Shown here piece by piece: positions 33,593 to 46,888 of a DNA stretch of 64,000 bases. The notes beneath the pieces are model-generated. The model made no database searches and was not told the origin of the DNA. It saw only the letters and a program-made list of their open reading frames with translations. The stretch's first letter is position 1, and the number at the start of each line of letters is the position of its first letter. The stretch is from Cryptomeria japonica (Eukaryota > Streptophyta > Pinopsida > Cupressales > Cupressaceae). The position numbers were made by a program, and so were the translations under genes. Location of the stretch: NCBI RefSeq assembly GCF_030272615.1, contig NC_081407.1, forward strand, positions 151,239,048 to 151,303,047, in the 5' to 3' direction.

Positions 33593-34690
33593 TAATTCTT
33601 TATAAATGACTTCTTTGAGAAAACATGGTTGAGTCGTCTAGTAAATTTAAGGATCTTGTGGCTAAATAATGGTGATGCTCAAAAGAATTCAAACAATTTT
33701 GAAAGCAACATGGAATGGCAAAGCAAAAGGCAACTCCATTTACATCACAAAAAATGGACTTGTAGATAGAATGAGCAAGGCATTGATGGAAAAATTAGAG
33801 ATGTTTTTTATTTTATTTAATTAATTCATTTATCTTTTTCCCTCATTTATCTTAACCACTCCCTTTATTTCATTATTTCCTCTACCCACCCTTCAATCCT
33901 AGCCAGCCATCTTTTATCCCACCTCTTGATCCTATCCCTCCGTTTTTAAGATGTTCACTATTTAAGAGTTTTCTTCCTCTCTCTTTCCAATCAATCAACC
34001 TTGGAGCATACTTACATTCTGCCGAATTGACTTTAGCCTACATCAAGCTACATCATCACAACCACATTTGTTCAACATTGAGCTCTTGTGCGAGCATAAA
34101 ATCTAAGAGCAAAACTATCAAAGCAAGATCAATGAAGATAAAATGATGAAGATCGAACCCACGTGAATTTGTGAAGGTATCATTTAAGTTATTTTATGAT
34201 TTTGCATGTTTGACAGTTCTTCATTGATGTGTTCTTGAATTTTTATTGTAGATCTAGGTTTAGTGGTTGGAACTAGGGTTTGCAATTGAGTGGTTCAAAT
34301 TCAACATATACAGTAATAAACAATATGTTCAACATCTTAAAGAGTTTTTTGTTGCAATGCTTATGTGTGTGTTCCAAACAAAAAGAAAACTAAAATAGAT
34401 TATAAAGTAGAGAAGTGTACCATTATTGTGTATAGAGATGGTATAATGGGCTACAAACATAAGAACCCAACAACAAATAAAATTGCATGCAGTCATAATG
34501 TAATCTTTACAGAGATTACAAAGCCTCCAAAGAAAGAACAACCAAGAATGGAATAACTAAAAAAGGTGTTTAAATTGAAAGATGGAGAACAATATCTTAG
34601 TATGAACTAATATAAGGCAAACTAGAAGAGAAACAACCTCATACCCCTATCTTTATTCAGAATTTAATCCCTGTTACAGTAAACCAATAG
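33593..34690. other. Intergenic; nothing recognised
   Basis: No motif-bearing frame. Bases 33810-33960 are pyrimidine-rich; a GGGTTTGCAATTG stretch near 34275 resembles plant leader or LTR sequence but has no partner. Confidence 0.45.
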
Positions 34691-34699
34691 ATTGGTATA

Positions 34700-37530
34700 T
34701 TAGGACACCTTCAAAATATGGGAAGCAAGTACAATTTATGTTTGTTATATCAATTCAAATAGCATCTCTAAGGAAGAATAAATCACAAATACAATAAGAA
34801 TGATTTACGTGGGAAACCCTCTCAAGAATTAAAAAACCCACCAGCAAAAGGACAATCACAACTATATTATTTGGGAAACATCTACAAACCAACAACATGC
34901 AACCTCACAACCAAGTCTTCCACACCTTCATGCAACAATGCACCAATCAATATCAACCATCATTAGCCACTCCATCTGTACAAGTAATTAGGTATAGTCA
35001 TTCTCATAAAATACCAGCTATCTAATTGTCTAATCGCCACACAGAATATCATGTAACACAACCAAAACTTGACTGTACCATGACATCACTTATCACACAT
35101 TATATCAAATATGACTTCTTCACCACATGTAATAAGCTCAACCCATTCACACATGGTTAAAGGTTGTTGGTCAACAATAGATGAACCATGTGCATGTCTT
35201 CTTACTCTAGAACCAAACACGATCTATGGTTTGCAATACTAGAGACAAACACCTTACTACTTATTGTTTCTTGCAATAACTCTAAGCATTCCCTAGAACA
35301 TCTCCATGCTCGTACATGTCACCACATGTGCTCCCACGACATCATATGTGCACCTGCACTATTATACACACTCCAATAACTACTTGAACAAAGATGTGGC
35401 AATGAGTTCTCCTCAAACTTGTAGTTGCAACAATAGCAACATTAGACTTAGATGAGCCTCAACACTAAAGTATAATATTTGAAACTCACTGCAGTTTATA
35501 TTTACTCATTATGTAACTCTTTACCAATCATTGATAAAATGCTTGAACAAGGGCTAGAACAAATTAACTCAACTTCTCTTCACCTAGGAAGGAAACCTCT
35601 ACAAGTAAATAGCCACCCAAAGTTCCAACATTCTTTCACTTGATATTTATTGTAGGCGAGCTTCCAGTATAAACTGAAAAGATAATCATGCACGGAAACT
35701 AGATAAACCCATTGCATCCTTGCACCAAAACAATTTGGTAGTACTTACAAGTGTTGTCAAAGAATCAACAATATTTAGCTAATTGTCAATTTTCTCCATC
35801 TAAACTAACCTTGTCTAACCCATCTCCCTAAGAAAATATATTGCACATCCACACATTTAGTTCAAGCATAGTAAACAACATTTCCAGCTAAACAAATTGC
35901 ACTCTATCACTATTCAATACTAAATGAATCTCAACCAATATCATTACAAAGTCTTTCTATCACACTACTTTCTTGCAAACAATGTGTTTCATCCGTATAC
36001 TCAATTGCAGTTGATGCAAATGAGGTAGGGGGGTATTATCAAACAACCCTACCATGCAACCACAATCAAAATAGTCCATGCAAAAATAATAAGATTTCAA
36101 CCTTTATACACATAATCAATTCAATTCACTTTATTATTAAAATAAAATCATTCAAATTATAATCTCAACAAGATTAATTAAAAAAACAACAGTCTTGCAA
36201 TGAAATTTCTACACTTCAAAAATAATTCACCCTCAAGTAATCCCCAAATTAATGTGCCCCAAAAACCATATCTTCTCAAATTCTTCCTTCGATCTCTCCA
36301 GTTTTCTTTTCTCTCCTCCTCAAGTTTGCCAGTTCTTGGCCTCTTCCAAAATGAAACCCCCTTTCAATAAAGTTATCTGCCTTTTTAAGTCTATAGGTGG
36401 CAATTGAACCACTTACAATTGGGAATTAAACCATCTGCCACGTATCCCCTTTCGAATGGTCCTCTAAAATTCTTGTTGGCATTTCTTTTCACTAATAAGA
36501 GGAATCTATAACTTTAGGAACTTGCCATTTGTCAGCAAAGGATTATTGTCCTTATCAAGCTTTTAGCATTTAACGAGCTTTGGACCCTTGTCAAGCATCA
36601 AGGCCATTGGTGTTATCATGCTCCAAGGACTCATTCAAGGTTTAAGAGACCATTAGGAACTCCACAAGAAGCCTTGCGTGGGGGCGACTTCTGAAATGAT
36701 TTCCCAACTTACCCCTTTGTTGCCTTTTGTCGAGCATTTGGCCTTATAAAGAGCCAAATATTGAATAAGGGATTCCAAACCTATCGGAACTATGCAAGAT
36801 GCCTTGCATCAAAGTCTTAAAACCTTTGAAAATCGATGTTTCTCTTTTTGCCTTACAAGGGAACCATGGCTTCTAACACTTGCTTAGGGGTGCCATTGTG
36901 AGGGGTTCCTTGTGTGCCCAAAATCAACTAGGCCTTTAACAAGCTCCAAACAAAGCTTTTGAGCTCTTAGAAACACATCATCTAACACTTTATCAAGGGT
37001 TCCTACCTCTATAGGAACTTCCCATACATATCTTATGTTACCTTTTGGTTGGGGTTTTGGACCCATTAAGAACCGACATCAATACTCTTCCAACTTATGT
37101 CTTTAAGCCTTTATCAACAAAATCACCTCCACTCAAAACTTGGCACCACTTTGTTGGAGCTTTCCTATTGACCAAGAACTCTACGAACATCTAAGTATTA
37201 AAGTCTTCTTCGATGATAAGGTGAAGGACAAGAACTATTGACACTTGGGAACTCCTTGAGAACTAGAGTAGGAAAAAGAACCTGTCGAAGGCTCTTGGAG
37301 CTCCAAAACCCCCCCATAACCTTCAATTTGGTATAACTTGACCAAAGTTACTCCAATTTCCCCTAAATTTAAACTACAAGTACCAATTAGGCCACTTTAT
37401 GAGATAATACTTTCAACTTGTACAAAAAAACTTCCAAAAGCAAATACTAGCAAAATCAACAAAAACTAAGAAAAACATGAGCAGGAACTAGAAGAAAACC
37501 TAAAAATGTTTTTGGGCGATGCAAGATCCC
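34700..37530 (-). repeat. Probable decayed copia LTR and 3' flank
   Basis: On the minus strand near 34825 the text GAGAGGGTTTCCCACGTAAA is a U5-type motif of the SIRE/Angela copia group. This block lies on the 3' side of the minus-strand polyprotein relic at 37540-38400. A G-rich tract GGTTATGGGGGGG (minus strand, 37308-37320) could be a purine tract. Bases 36480-37100 repeat GGAACT and TTAGGAACT-like words. Ends and partner LTR were not found. Confidence 0.35.
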
Positions 37531-37539
37531 TTGTGCACC

Positions 37540-38400
37540 TAGATGATCTTGCATCAATTGTGGTCAATGCAACTATCTATTGCCCCTTATTCATCCAATT
37601 CATTGCTCCTCCACACAAAGTATAGAAATGACCATTAGTTGATCTTTGATTATCTAGATCTCTAGCACAATCAAAATCAACAAAGCCTATATGTTCAAAA
37701 CCTTGCAAATATCATTAGAACAATGATAACACAAACAATAACCCAAAGTTCCTTTCATGTACTTTCAAACTATTTCACTTCAGTCCAATGTTCTCTACCA
37801 AACTTTGACATGAACTTACTTAGAACTACTACTACTTGGGCAACGCCTAACCTTATATAAACAATTGCACACATAAGACTTCCTACCACACTTGCATATG
37901 GAACATTGCACATGTACCTGAAAGACTTGACAAACTAGGGAAGTTATTCCAAACCCAAATTAGTGCCAACCAACAAAAAGATACTTACAAAATGATTAGC
38001 GTGCATGCCAAACCATTGCAAATTGTTTCAAGAAACTTTCTTTGGTACAACCAAAAAATCCTACTAGCCATATCTCTATAGATCTTCATACCAAGTATGA
38101 ATCTTGTAGCACCTAGATATTCATTTAAAATCTACTAGACAACTAATCCTTGAGATCCCTAATTCATGTCTTATTGTTCCCACTAATAAGCATATCATCA
38201 ACATATAAAACAATGATTAATATATGACCACCAACCTATTTCTAAAACACACAATGCTCAAGATTACTATTTACAAGACCCAATTCTAACGCATATGAAT
38301 AAAACTTTTGCTACCACATATGTGATGACTGATTCAACCCCATATAGAGACCTTTTCAATTTACAAACCAAGAGCTCTTGAATTCTTCAAGCTGACTAAT
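37540..38400 (-). pseudogene. Copia reverse transcriptase and RNase H relic
   Basis: Read from 38400 leftwards with several shifts: YVDDMLISGN near 38200 (catalytic motif), then PYASVVGSLMCAI near 37910, then GFVDFDCARDLDNQRST near 37680 and a trailing VALTTIDARS near 37570. The order matches the C-terminal half of a copia polyprotein. Many stops; integrase and gag are absent. Confidence 0.8.
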
Positions 38401-40908
38401 GTAGATTGCTTAATCAATCTTCTTCTTCAACTATATAAAATAAACTAATTGGTTAATGTTTTTTTATGTGGGAACAAGGTTTATATAGTTGAACTGCTGG
38501 TAGAAATAATTATTTTATCCTTTAGAAAAAGACGGTTCCTTTGCTGAAGCCCAGGTTAGGCAGTTTGAATGTAATTCTGAATCACATATCATATAAATTA
38601 TTTCTGAGTAGCCAAATATGAATTCCACCATGTTGTGCTAGTACCTACAACTGTTTTTAAGCTATTATAATTTATTTTCTTTTAAGTTTAAATTGCTATT
38701 TTTTTCTTTTATAGTTTTACATTTTAAAAAAATTACAAATTATATATATTAAATAATGTAAATATTTATAAGTTTAATATTACTTGGAGCTCACAATATA
38801 AATATTTAAATGTTTTTTTTGCTTGGTAAAATGCAACATTGGGGGTTACTCGCGTTATATTAGTCAAAAAGTCGTTAACATTGTTCTAAACAGCAAAAAA
38901 TTGATTTGCCTTATTAACTTCTATAGCATGATGTGCTATAATGGTATGTATAACCCATAGAAGCCAAAATCTGAAAAATAAAAAAGAAGCAAAAGTCGTG
39001 ATTTTAATTAAATAAGCACCCCAAATGATTTAAACTGAGAAAAAATTGCAATTTTTTAAATTGGTGTTGACCCATTTAACTCGTTGAAAATCAGGATTTT
39101 ATCATATTTAACTTGTGAGAAAATCATCAAAAAATCACGTTAATAATGCATCTTGTTACATCCCACTTGTGCCCTAGTTGTTAATGTGCAATATTTGCGC
39201 CATTATATATGTTTGCCCTAGTGCATTTATGCTATACTTGCAAGATGTTTAACGTGCCCTAGTTTTCATGTTTAATTTGAATGAATGTGCCCTAGTTTTC
39301 ATGTTTAAATGGAATGAATGTGCCCTAGTTTTTCATGTTTTAATTGAATGAATATGCTCAGATGTTCATGCATATTTGAATGATGTCAACTATGCTTATA
39401 ATGACGATTTGATAAATCTTAATTGGTAAATTGATGATTTGATAGTTAAATTTATGACATGATGTTTTACCTTTGTCAATAAATTATGAAATGTCGGAAT
39501 AGGACAAGATTTTGATCTAACTGATTTAATTGGCCAAGTGTGTGTAGGAAATCGTCGTCCTCCACGAAGGGAGGGAAAGTATCATCAAGTCGGGAGGTAA
39601 AGGAAAGAAAGAACTCATGCCTTCTGAAATCCTAACTCTGAGTCAGGTAGTCTCTTGATTGACTTGTCAAACTTTGTTTGTCATTGCGTCAAGTAACCCT
39701 AGGTGGTCGTGCAAAGATTTTAGGGTTCATAACCCTAGGTTTTTTTATTACGTTTCGAGGTAACTCATTATTATTTTAAGGAATTTTTAGTTAACTATTT
39801 AATTAATTATTATTTAAATTCCGCAGAAGTTCGTGTTTATCATGTAAATATATTTATGTGCATATATATCAATGTATACGTCTTATACATAGCATGAATT
39901 TGAGAGTACGTATACCCGACAGTATACGTGCCCCATAGGCATGCATACATAAGGCATATATATTCATATATGTAAATATATGAATATATTTTACAAAACT
40001 CTTGAAAAGGTTAAGTAACCTTAAAAATAAAAGGAATGGGAAAAACCTTATTATTTATTTTTTAAAAAGAAAAAAGAGACACATCCTTTTGTCACTAAAG
40101 GTATCAGAGACTTAAAAAAAAGGGACCATTAAACAAAACATTTTCACCCCCCTTATTCATAGCGCTATGCTCATTATATATTATCATTCGATGTGCAAGT
40201 TATATCTCTTTATCAGGCAATTGAAATAAAGGGACTTAATATATATTATCAACATTTCATTATTTTTATCGATATGGAATTAAGATATTTTGGGCAGGAA
40301 TTTTGGCGTGAGCCTTAGAGGCTTTACAGGAAGCTCAAGACGTGAAAAATGCATGAAGGAGGACGCATGATTGTGGCGTGACTCCTCTTGGCGGTTTGGG
40401 AAGAAAACATCTGGTTTTAGGGTGAAATGAGGAGGAAAAAATGTGTTGGGGAATACATAAGCGAATTTCAGGAAAGAACAAAACATTCTTACCATTTTGT
40501 TTTGCAAAATATAAGGGTTTCCTACTCTGCGTTTTTTAATTTTCAGCTCTGTTATTTCTAATACTCTGCCGCGATTTACCATTTTCCCTACTCAACGTTT
40601 TCTGGAGTAGAGAGTTGCTAAAAGAGGGGTGCTGGAACCAATATTCAGACGTATTTCTTCATCATACAGGTCATGTTAAGGCTTAAACCCTAACGCCTTA
40701 GTAAATTTCTTCTATTATATTCAGCCTGGCGAATTAGAAAATGGGATACTCAGAAATATCATGTAGCATACTGTTTCTCCATTTTTCTATGTGCATTAAA
40801 AATAGGTAGTTATTTCTTATTCTTTCTAATCTGCTTTTGATCAATGGAAAAAGGGTTTATATAGTTATTGAAAGTGTTTTCTCATACCACGAAAGATGAT
40901 ATATATAT
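38401..40908. other. Intergenic, mostly unrecognised
   Basis: The 100-codon frame at 40280-40582 (minus) has no known domain. An AAACCCTAA motif lies near 40683. Bases 39830-39990 hold many TATAC/GTATA and ATATATG palindromic words. No terminal repeats were found. Confidence 0.4.
39255..39385. repeat. 33-34-bp tandem repeats
   Basis: Units start at 39255, 39288, 39321 and 39355 with TGCCCTAG (last copy TGCTCAGA) and contain TTCATG..TGAATGA. Confidence 0.85.
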
Positions 40909-42054
40909 CAAAGTTACCCCAAGTTTCCGGGATGGGGATGGCAGGGGACGACGGGACGCGTTTCCGGGACGACAAATTTTTTTGCCAAATTTGGGGACGG
41001 CAGGGGATGGCAAAGGGGACGGCTATATAAAATATAGGAAAAATTTAAAATATATAGGAAAATTTCAAAATTCTAAATGTTCATATGAAAACATGGATAA
41101 AGCATGCATACATACATTATATTCATATGAAAACAATAAAACATGGATATAGCATGTGTATGATACTATGAAAAGTTGAAAACATTTTAGAACATAAATT
41201 CTGAAAAACATTTTAGAACGTAAATTCTGAACATACAACATTGTTAATATTCAATAGACAATATGCAATTATGCATTCATAAATCAGAATTTCAATTCAT
41301 TCACATTGTCAATATGCATATCAATAGACTCGGAGGTTAAATTTTCCCTACTTCTATCGATGCAGTTTCCCCCCATATTTTTCAATGGGGGTTTGGGGGC
41401 AGCACCCCCAAGGTGGGGTCAAGGGGCATCGCCCCTTGCGGGGTCAAGGGGCGTTGGGTGTTATTTTATATTGACTCGCCGAGTTTGGAGATTTTCTAAT
41501 CTCTGTGTCAAAATGCCCAAAGGCTATACTGCTGCCATATAGTTTCATTGTCAAAATTATGAATTAAATTAATAAATTTAAAATTTAATTAATGTTATCT
41601 TTTAATTTTTTTTATTTTTAATAACAATTTGAATTAATAAGGGGCCTCTATTAGAAAATTTAAATAAAAAATAAAAAATACAACATTTTAAATTTTTTTA
41701 ATATTTTTAAAGGGCCTTAGAATGGGGGACGTCTGGTCGTCCCCGGGATGGATTGGGGACGTCCCAGCCGTCCCCAGGACGTACGGACATCCCCCAGAGC
41801 TAGGGCAGGCGTCCCCCCGTTTCAGGGATGTCCCCTCAAAAAACAAGGCAATTTGGGGACGAGGGGAAACGTCCCCTGGCCATCCCCGAAACGTCCCCAG
41901 GACGGGGACGGGGGTTTTCAGGTCGGGGACGCGTCCCTGGGTAACTCTGATATATATATATATATATATTCAAACGTCCCCTGGCCGTCCCCGAAACGTC
42001 CCCAGGACGGGGACGGGGGTTTTCAGGTCGGGGACGCGTCCCCGGGTAACTCTG
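40909..42054. mobile_element. GC-rich non-autonomous hAT-like element with a doubled right end
   Basis: The left end CAAAGTTACCC and right end GGGTAACTCTG form an 11-bp inverted repeat with one mismatch. Both sides are flanked by ATATATAT, an 8-bp duplication as in hAT elements, although the surrounding TA run makes this weak. Both ends are packed with GGGGACG and CGTCCCC words; the interior is AT-rich apart from a G-rich block at 41380-41460. No transposase frame exists. The right terminus occurs twice, ending at 41949 and 42054. Confidence 0.7.
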
Positions 42055-42076
42055 ATATATATATATATATATATCA
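41867..42076. repeat. 105-bp tandem duplication of the element's right end
   Basis: AAACGTCCCCTGGC starts at 41867 and again at 41972, and both copies run through GGGTAACTCTG into a TA repeat. They differ at only a few positions. Confidence 0.95.
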
Positions 42077-45000
42077 CTGCAATTCGGTTTTATAAAAAAA
42101 AGAAGTAAATAAGTAACTGCACTTCTGATTTTTGGAAAAGGGTTGAGTTGTCTGCAATTTTTTTTTAAAAGAAAAGGAAATTATACATCTTATTTCTGCT
42201 ATGACCCTGCTGTCAGCTCATTCTTGAACAGCGAAACCTTTGTTTCCTTCATAAAAATTTAGGGCAATCTGTAGATACTTTAAGTTCTTAAATAGGACTC
42301 CTATTTAGCATGTATCTCTATATCTATTTGTGAAATAATTTCACTATTATAAATCCTTAGACTGTGGCAGCAGTCTTCTTGATATTTGGGTAAATTTATA
42401 CAGAAAACCTTGAATATGAACAATTGTCACGTTTGTTTAAAGTAAATTAAGTCTAAATTTTGAAGCATCTAGTAGTACTTATACGTATATGTGAAGGTAT
42501 TTATACTTACGTTTAATGGTATATATACTTTGACATATACCTGTAAGTGTATTTCAGTATGGTTTATAACTGCATATTAATAGGGATAAACTAGTAAAGC
42601 TCCCAAACCATACCTCTCGGATTAGAGAGGGTGCTCTTCCTTAGACTTGAAATAAGAAGATTTCTTATCTCTTAAATGAGCATTTTCAGATTTGTCTAAG
42701 TCTGAAATAACATCAAAACAGCAGAATCAAACAATCTATCTAATTGAGATTTTCATCTCTAGATTTTGAAATAAACTAATACCCTAGCCTAGGAAGGTAG
42801 TGGGTAGAAGGGCACCGCTGTACTTCGATGCAGATAGCATCACCATTGAGAGATTACTCTCAAGATGCCAGGACAGCAGAGACATGTCAAACATGGCTTA
42901 TATTCCCTACTTATGAGTTGGATGTACAGCTGGCGGCTCTTATGCCCCCTATTTTCCCATTCCAAGGATTTAGTTCAATCAATACCAATCTTTGCAATCA
43001 TAAAAGAGAAGAAATTAATAGTAACTTTAAGAGTACTAGAGCTGTTAACAAATGAATGTTAAACATACCTATGGTCATAGTTCCTATATGAGTTCGGTCG
43101 AACCCATTTGACCACAGACAGCCGAGAAGTGTGGTGATCATTGACAACACGTTTAATCATGCTTGCAGTGTTTAAACCTTGGCCAAGGTGGTGTTACGTA
43201 ATGCAAGCTACTGTCAGATTACTAGTACCAAATACACCTCTAGTCAGGAGCGTCATACTAGTTGGGGGTTACCCATAGTGTATGGCCGACTAGCATGTGT
43301 AGGTCTTACACACCAAGTCTCAGATGGCATTGAATTCCACTTCCTGTTACCTCCCTGCAAAGGGTAGGGCCAATCCAGTTGGATATGGCACGGCGGACTA
43401 GTAAGTCCATGGTTGGGTGGAAAAGCGCTCTGATGATACTTTCCCTCCTCAGTGGTATCTTGATAAAGTTATGAAGATCAGAATGTTAGCATCAGATGAA
43501 ATGTACTCTCTAACCCTCTCTCTTTCATTTAATGCAATGTTTAGTTACTTTCTTATCTTACGTTTATGTATGGTTTAGATCAATAGAATTACTTTCAGAT
43601 GTTGTAATCTCAAAACAAAAAAAACCTCTTCCTTTATATGTTAAGTTGCAATGTTCGTGTTAACGGTTTTATTCTTTTCAGCATGTTACATTTATGTTTA
43701 AATGCTTAAATACATTTTAGCATGTTATTTCGTTTTAGCATGTTACACATCTGCTACCCTTCAACCAAAAATGAACACCAAAAACATGATTTTCTTTATA
43801 TATTGCAATTGTGTGACCTAATTCAGCCATCACTGCTATTTTTAGTGCCGTTGGGATATGAAAAAGGTGGCACTACAAATTTGAGTGAACAAAGGGATGT
43901 GAAAAAGGCGTGACTACGAATTTGAGTGAACAGAGGTATGGGTCTTCAATGATAATTATTTGACTAATGTATTAAAAGTATAGAATTGTTTGCCATAAAA
44001 TATATTTGTCTATGTTTCAAGTGCATTGTCTATGTTTGCTATGATTTTTATCCCAGCAAGATATATTTACAGATTGTCAATTGTGGTATCATGATCTTAT
44101 TTAGTGTTGGAAATATTAGACTTCCATTTGATTAAGTTTTTCTTCAATTTGATTAAGTCTTCCTTAAATCCTAGATGTCTTCTTCACCTTCCCGAGCAAA
44201 ATCCAAGATTAACACATCAAATTTGTTTACCTCTTATATAGTCTCCAAATCTTAATCCGTTGGTTGTATTCCGTAAGTCATATTCATAAATAATACAAAT
44301 TTAAAAAAAAGGAAACTGGCTACACATTCTAACTCATCTTGTCACATCCTATAGCTGTATTAGGGGGCATTTAATCACTTCATTGTGATGATTTTGAATG
44401 TCTCTATGTATAAATGACGAAACATAAAAAATTGTTCCCTTGATTGTATATTATTTCTCATGTTGTTTGTGGTCAACATGCACACATGCAATCAAGTCTT
44501 GACTCTTACCATTTTTCTCAAACAGTGGATTATATCAAAACACCAATATCATTTAATAATTGAGAAAAGAAACCGTGAAACATTTGTTGGGGTATTCTTG
44601 TGTAGATTGGTAAAACTTTGGAAGATATATTTGTGGATGGAAATCATTTTTTGGGTTAGCAAATAAGAGAGCAGAAGAGTAGCTACAGCCACAATGGTCA
44701 ACATGTTAAAAGCTAAATGGACGATGACGAGAGAATAAGCTTTCATAACTAAATAGGATGCAATAAATTACAACTGTATTACTAAACAATATTATTGATC
44801 AGCTGTTTTCTTCATGTCCCCAAGTTCTTTGCAGGCAAATTTCATCACAAATATTTGCCAGTTCATAGTTTATTCCAAAACCCTAATTTTTTTTTGCCAA
44901 TTTAATATAGATATTCTCCTAAATCTATATAAAAAGAATTATTTTCTTAGGAATGGCCTAAATCTAACAAAAAATGTACCAAATTTCAAGGAAAGTGATA

Positions 45001-45805
45001 AATAATTTCTAATTTTTTTCCAAACCAATGAAATTGATACTTGGGCTTTGAAAATGGTTTCCCTAGATTGCTAAACTTCTGATTCGGGTTTGGGTTTGAA
45101 ATTTTGCTGATTTCTTTTTTTCCCAGGTTTGGTATGGTTGGGTTTGGCTGTAATACACAAAATTAAGTACACAACACAGCTGATAATTAATAATTCAATG
45201 TCACATGTTAAATAAGTTATAATATCAGAGTAAACTTGCAGCCCAAAGCAATGAGTAGATATGGAATTTCAAATGAGTGAGGAATGAATGTAGTTTTGCT
45301 TTTGTATTGTGTTGTGACTTTTTAGGGTCGGCATACAATATTGGATAGAAAACACTACAACCTATGTACAGATTTTCTGCATTACAATCTACGCAATGCC
45401 AGCTCTGTTATGCAATCCAAAGCTCTACCCAAAATCTTGTCAAATCAGGTGCATCAGTCATAGAAAATGGTTCACACAATATTGGATAGAAAATAAGTTT
45501 CGACCCTCACTCTAGAAATACACTGACATATTCTAAGATCGTGAGTTATTCTCCCATGTTTATTTTTTCAAGCTATATATTCAAACGGAGTGTTCCCTGT
45601 GACCACAATTAACATAACAAAAAATATATTACAATTCACAGATTAAAAATACTGGGAAAGTTAAGATTTTGGGATCAAAAAAAAAATGCGGAACGACACA
45701 ATCACAGGCCCATGGATAAGTGCCTTGAAATTGCATTCCAATAGCATCGTCCTCTAAAAATAAAGTAGAAAGCATCTAGCACTAATAAGAAAGCTAGCAA
45801 CTCAC
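42077..45805. other. Intergenic; no gene recognised
   Basis: Bases 42800-43460 are less AT-rich and contain several short frames (42828-43055, 43179-43367) with no known domain; this may be an old LTR. Near 43850-43935 GGATATGAAAAAGG and TTTGAGTGAACA recur as a ~65-bp direct repeat. Further RRP12-like exons were searched for here on the minus strand and not found. Confidence 0.4.
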
Positions 45806-46888
45806 ATTCTTCAATGTAAGTATAATCTCGCTAATGAATGTCAAAACAGTATCATCCATGCTTGCACCTTTTTCCTGCACTCCATATAGTAACTAACATA
45901 AGATAAAGCTGTGTACAAGCTTTAGTCTACTAACTGTAAAAAATTCCCTGTACTTTCTAGGACTCAGTTTAATGTTCTTTCATAGCTTTAGATATGATAA
46001 CTAGAAAATCACAAGACAAAACCCATAGATTCATAAGTGCAATAGATGAAATAGAAAAAGCTGTTAAAAACCAAAAAAACCCACTCAGATAAAAGCAGGA
46101 TGCGAAGTAACACACAGATAGATCAATACATCATCTGTATTAAATGATCTTTAAAGCAATATTCTTATGGCCAAAACATCAAACACGCCTATTAATAAAA
46201 GCCCAGAATCAGGGTTATTACAGACAAAAATTCCAAATGAATCAAATAACAATCTTAATGCCAATTAAGTTTCAGTAAAAAGACATTCTTCCTAGAACTC
46301 CTGACCTGTAAAATATAAAGAATTAGATGATGCAAGCAATCCAGGCGCCTCTTCCTGATGGAAACATCATGCAATGCCTTTACACCAATTATAAGGTTGA
46401 CCACTTCAGACAATTTCCTGGGAAGGAACCACATATGCTCCTGTGTCAAAATATTCTTTCTATTTTCAGCAGGACAACTACAAGACTCTTCAATTAGTTA
46501 TTAATCGTTGACCGTAATGGAAAAAAAAAATCCATAAAACTATGAATGAAATCAGGCTGAGCATCAACAACAATTTTCAATAGTGTTGAAATAAAATGTA
46601 CAAAGACTGTACAACAACAGTTTCAGTTCATACCTTGAAAATACCGTTTAAAACCTTGTAGGCTTTCTCCTGAACCATACCATCGGGATCCTATTATGAT
46701 CTCCACAGTCAACAGAAACAGTTTAGCTTTTGAGAGGATGTAAAATCAAACCAAGAATATCAAAGCCAAGGCAAAACTACAAAGAGGTCCAAACCTGCAA
46801 GCCTGACTTAGCAACAGTAAAAAGTGTTATAACTTCATCTTCACCAAAGGCCTGAACAAGGGACAACCCTAAATCTAGTACTGTACAC
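45806..46888 (-). CDS. RRP12-like ribosome-biogenesis protein, four internal exons (partial gene)
   Basis: RRP12 is a HEAT/ARM-repeat protein that helps mature and export pre-ribosomes. Four minus-strand exons are seen: 46795-46888, 46634-46690, 46306-46485 and 45806-45874. All have GT donors and AG acceptors, no internal stops, and keep one frame (57, 180 and 69 bases are multiples of three). Telling stretches are VLDLGLSLVQAFGEDEV, DPDGMVQEKAYKVLNGIFK, RLDCLHHLILYIL and DDTVLTFISEIILTLKN, in the order of plant RRP12-like proteins. First and last exons were not found, so it could be a gene with long introns or a captured fragment. The family call is from memory of the motifs, not a search. 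Confidence 0.7.

Noticed and set aside
38520-38590. Exon-like stretch between AG and GT on the plus strand
   Set aside because: Only about 18 codons, no partner exon and no recognisable motif.
40280-40582. 100-codon minus-strand frame
   Set aside because: No recognisable domain, and the region shows no splice or promoter context that would support it.
41722-42108. Two overlapping plus-strand frames with repeated peptides
   Set aside because: Products of the 105-bp duplicated GC-rich transposon end and TA microsatellites, not genes.
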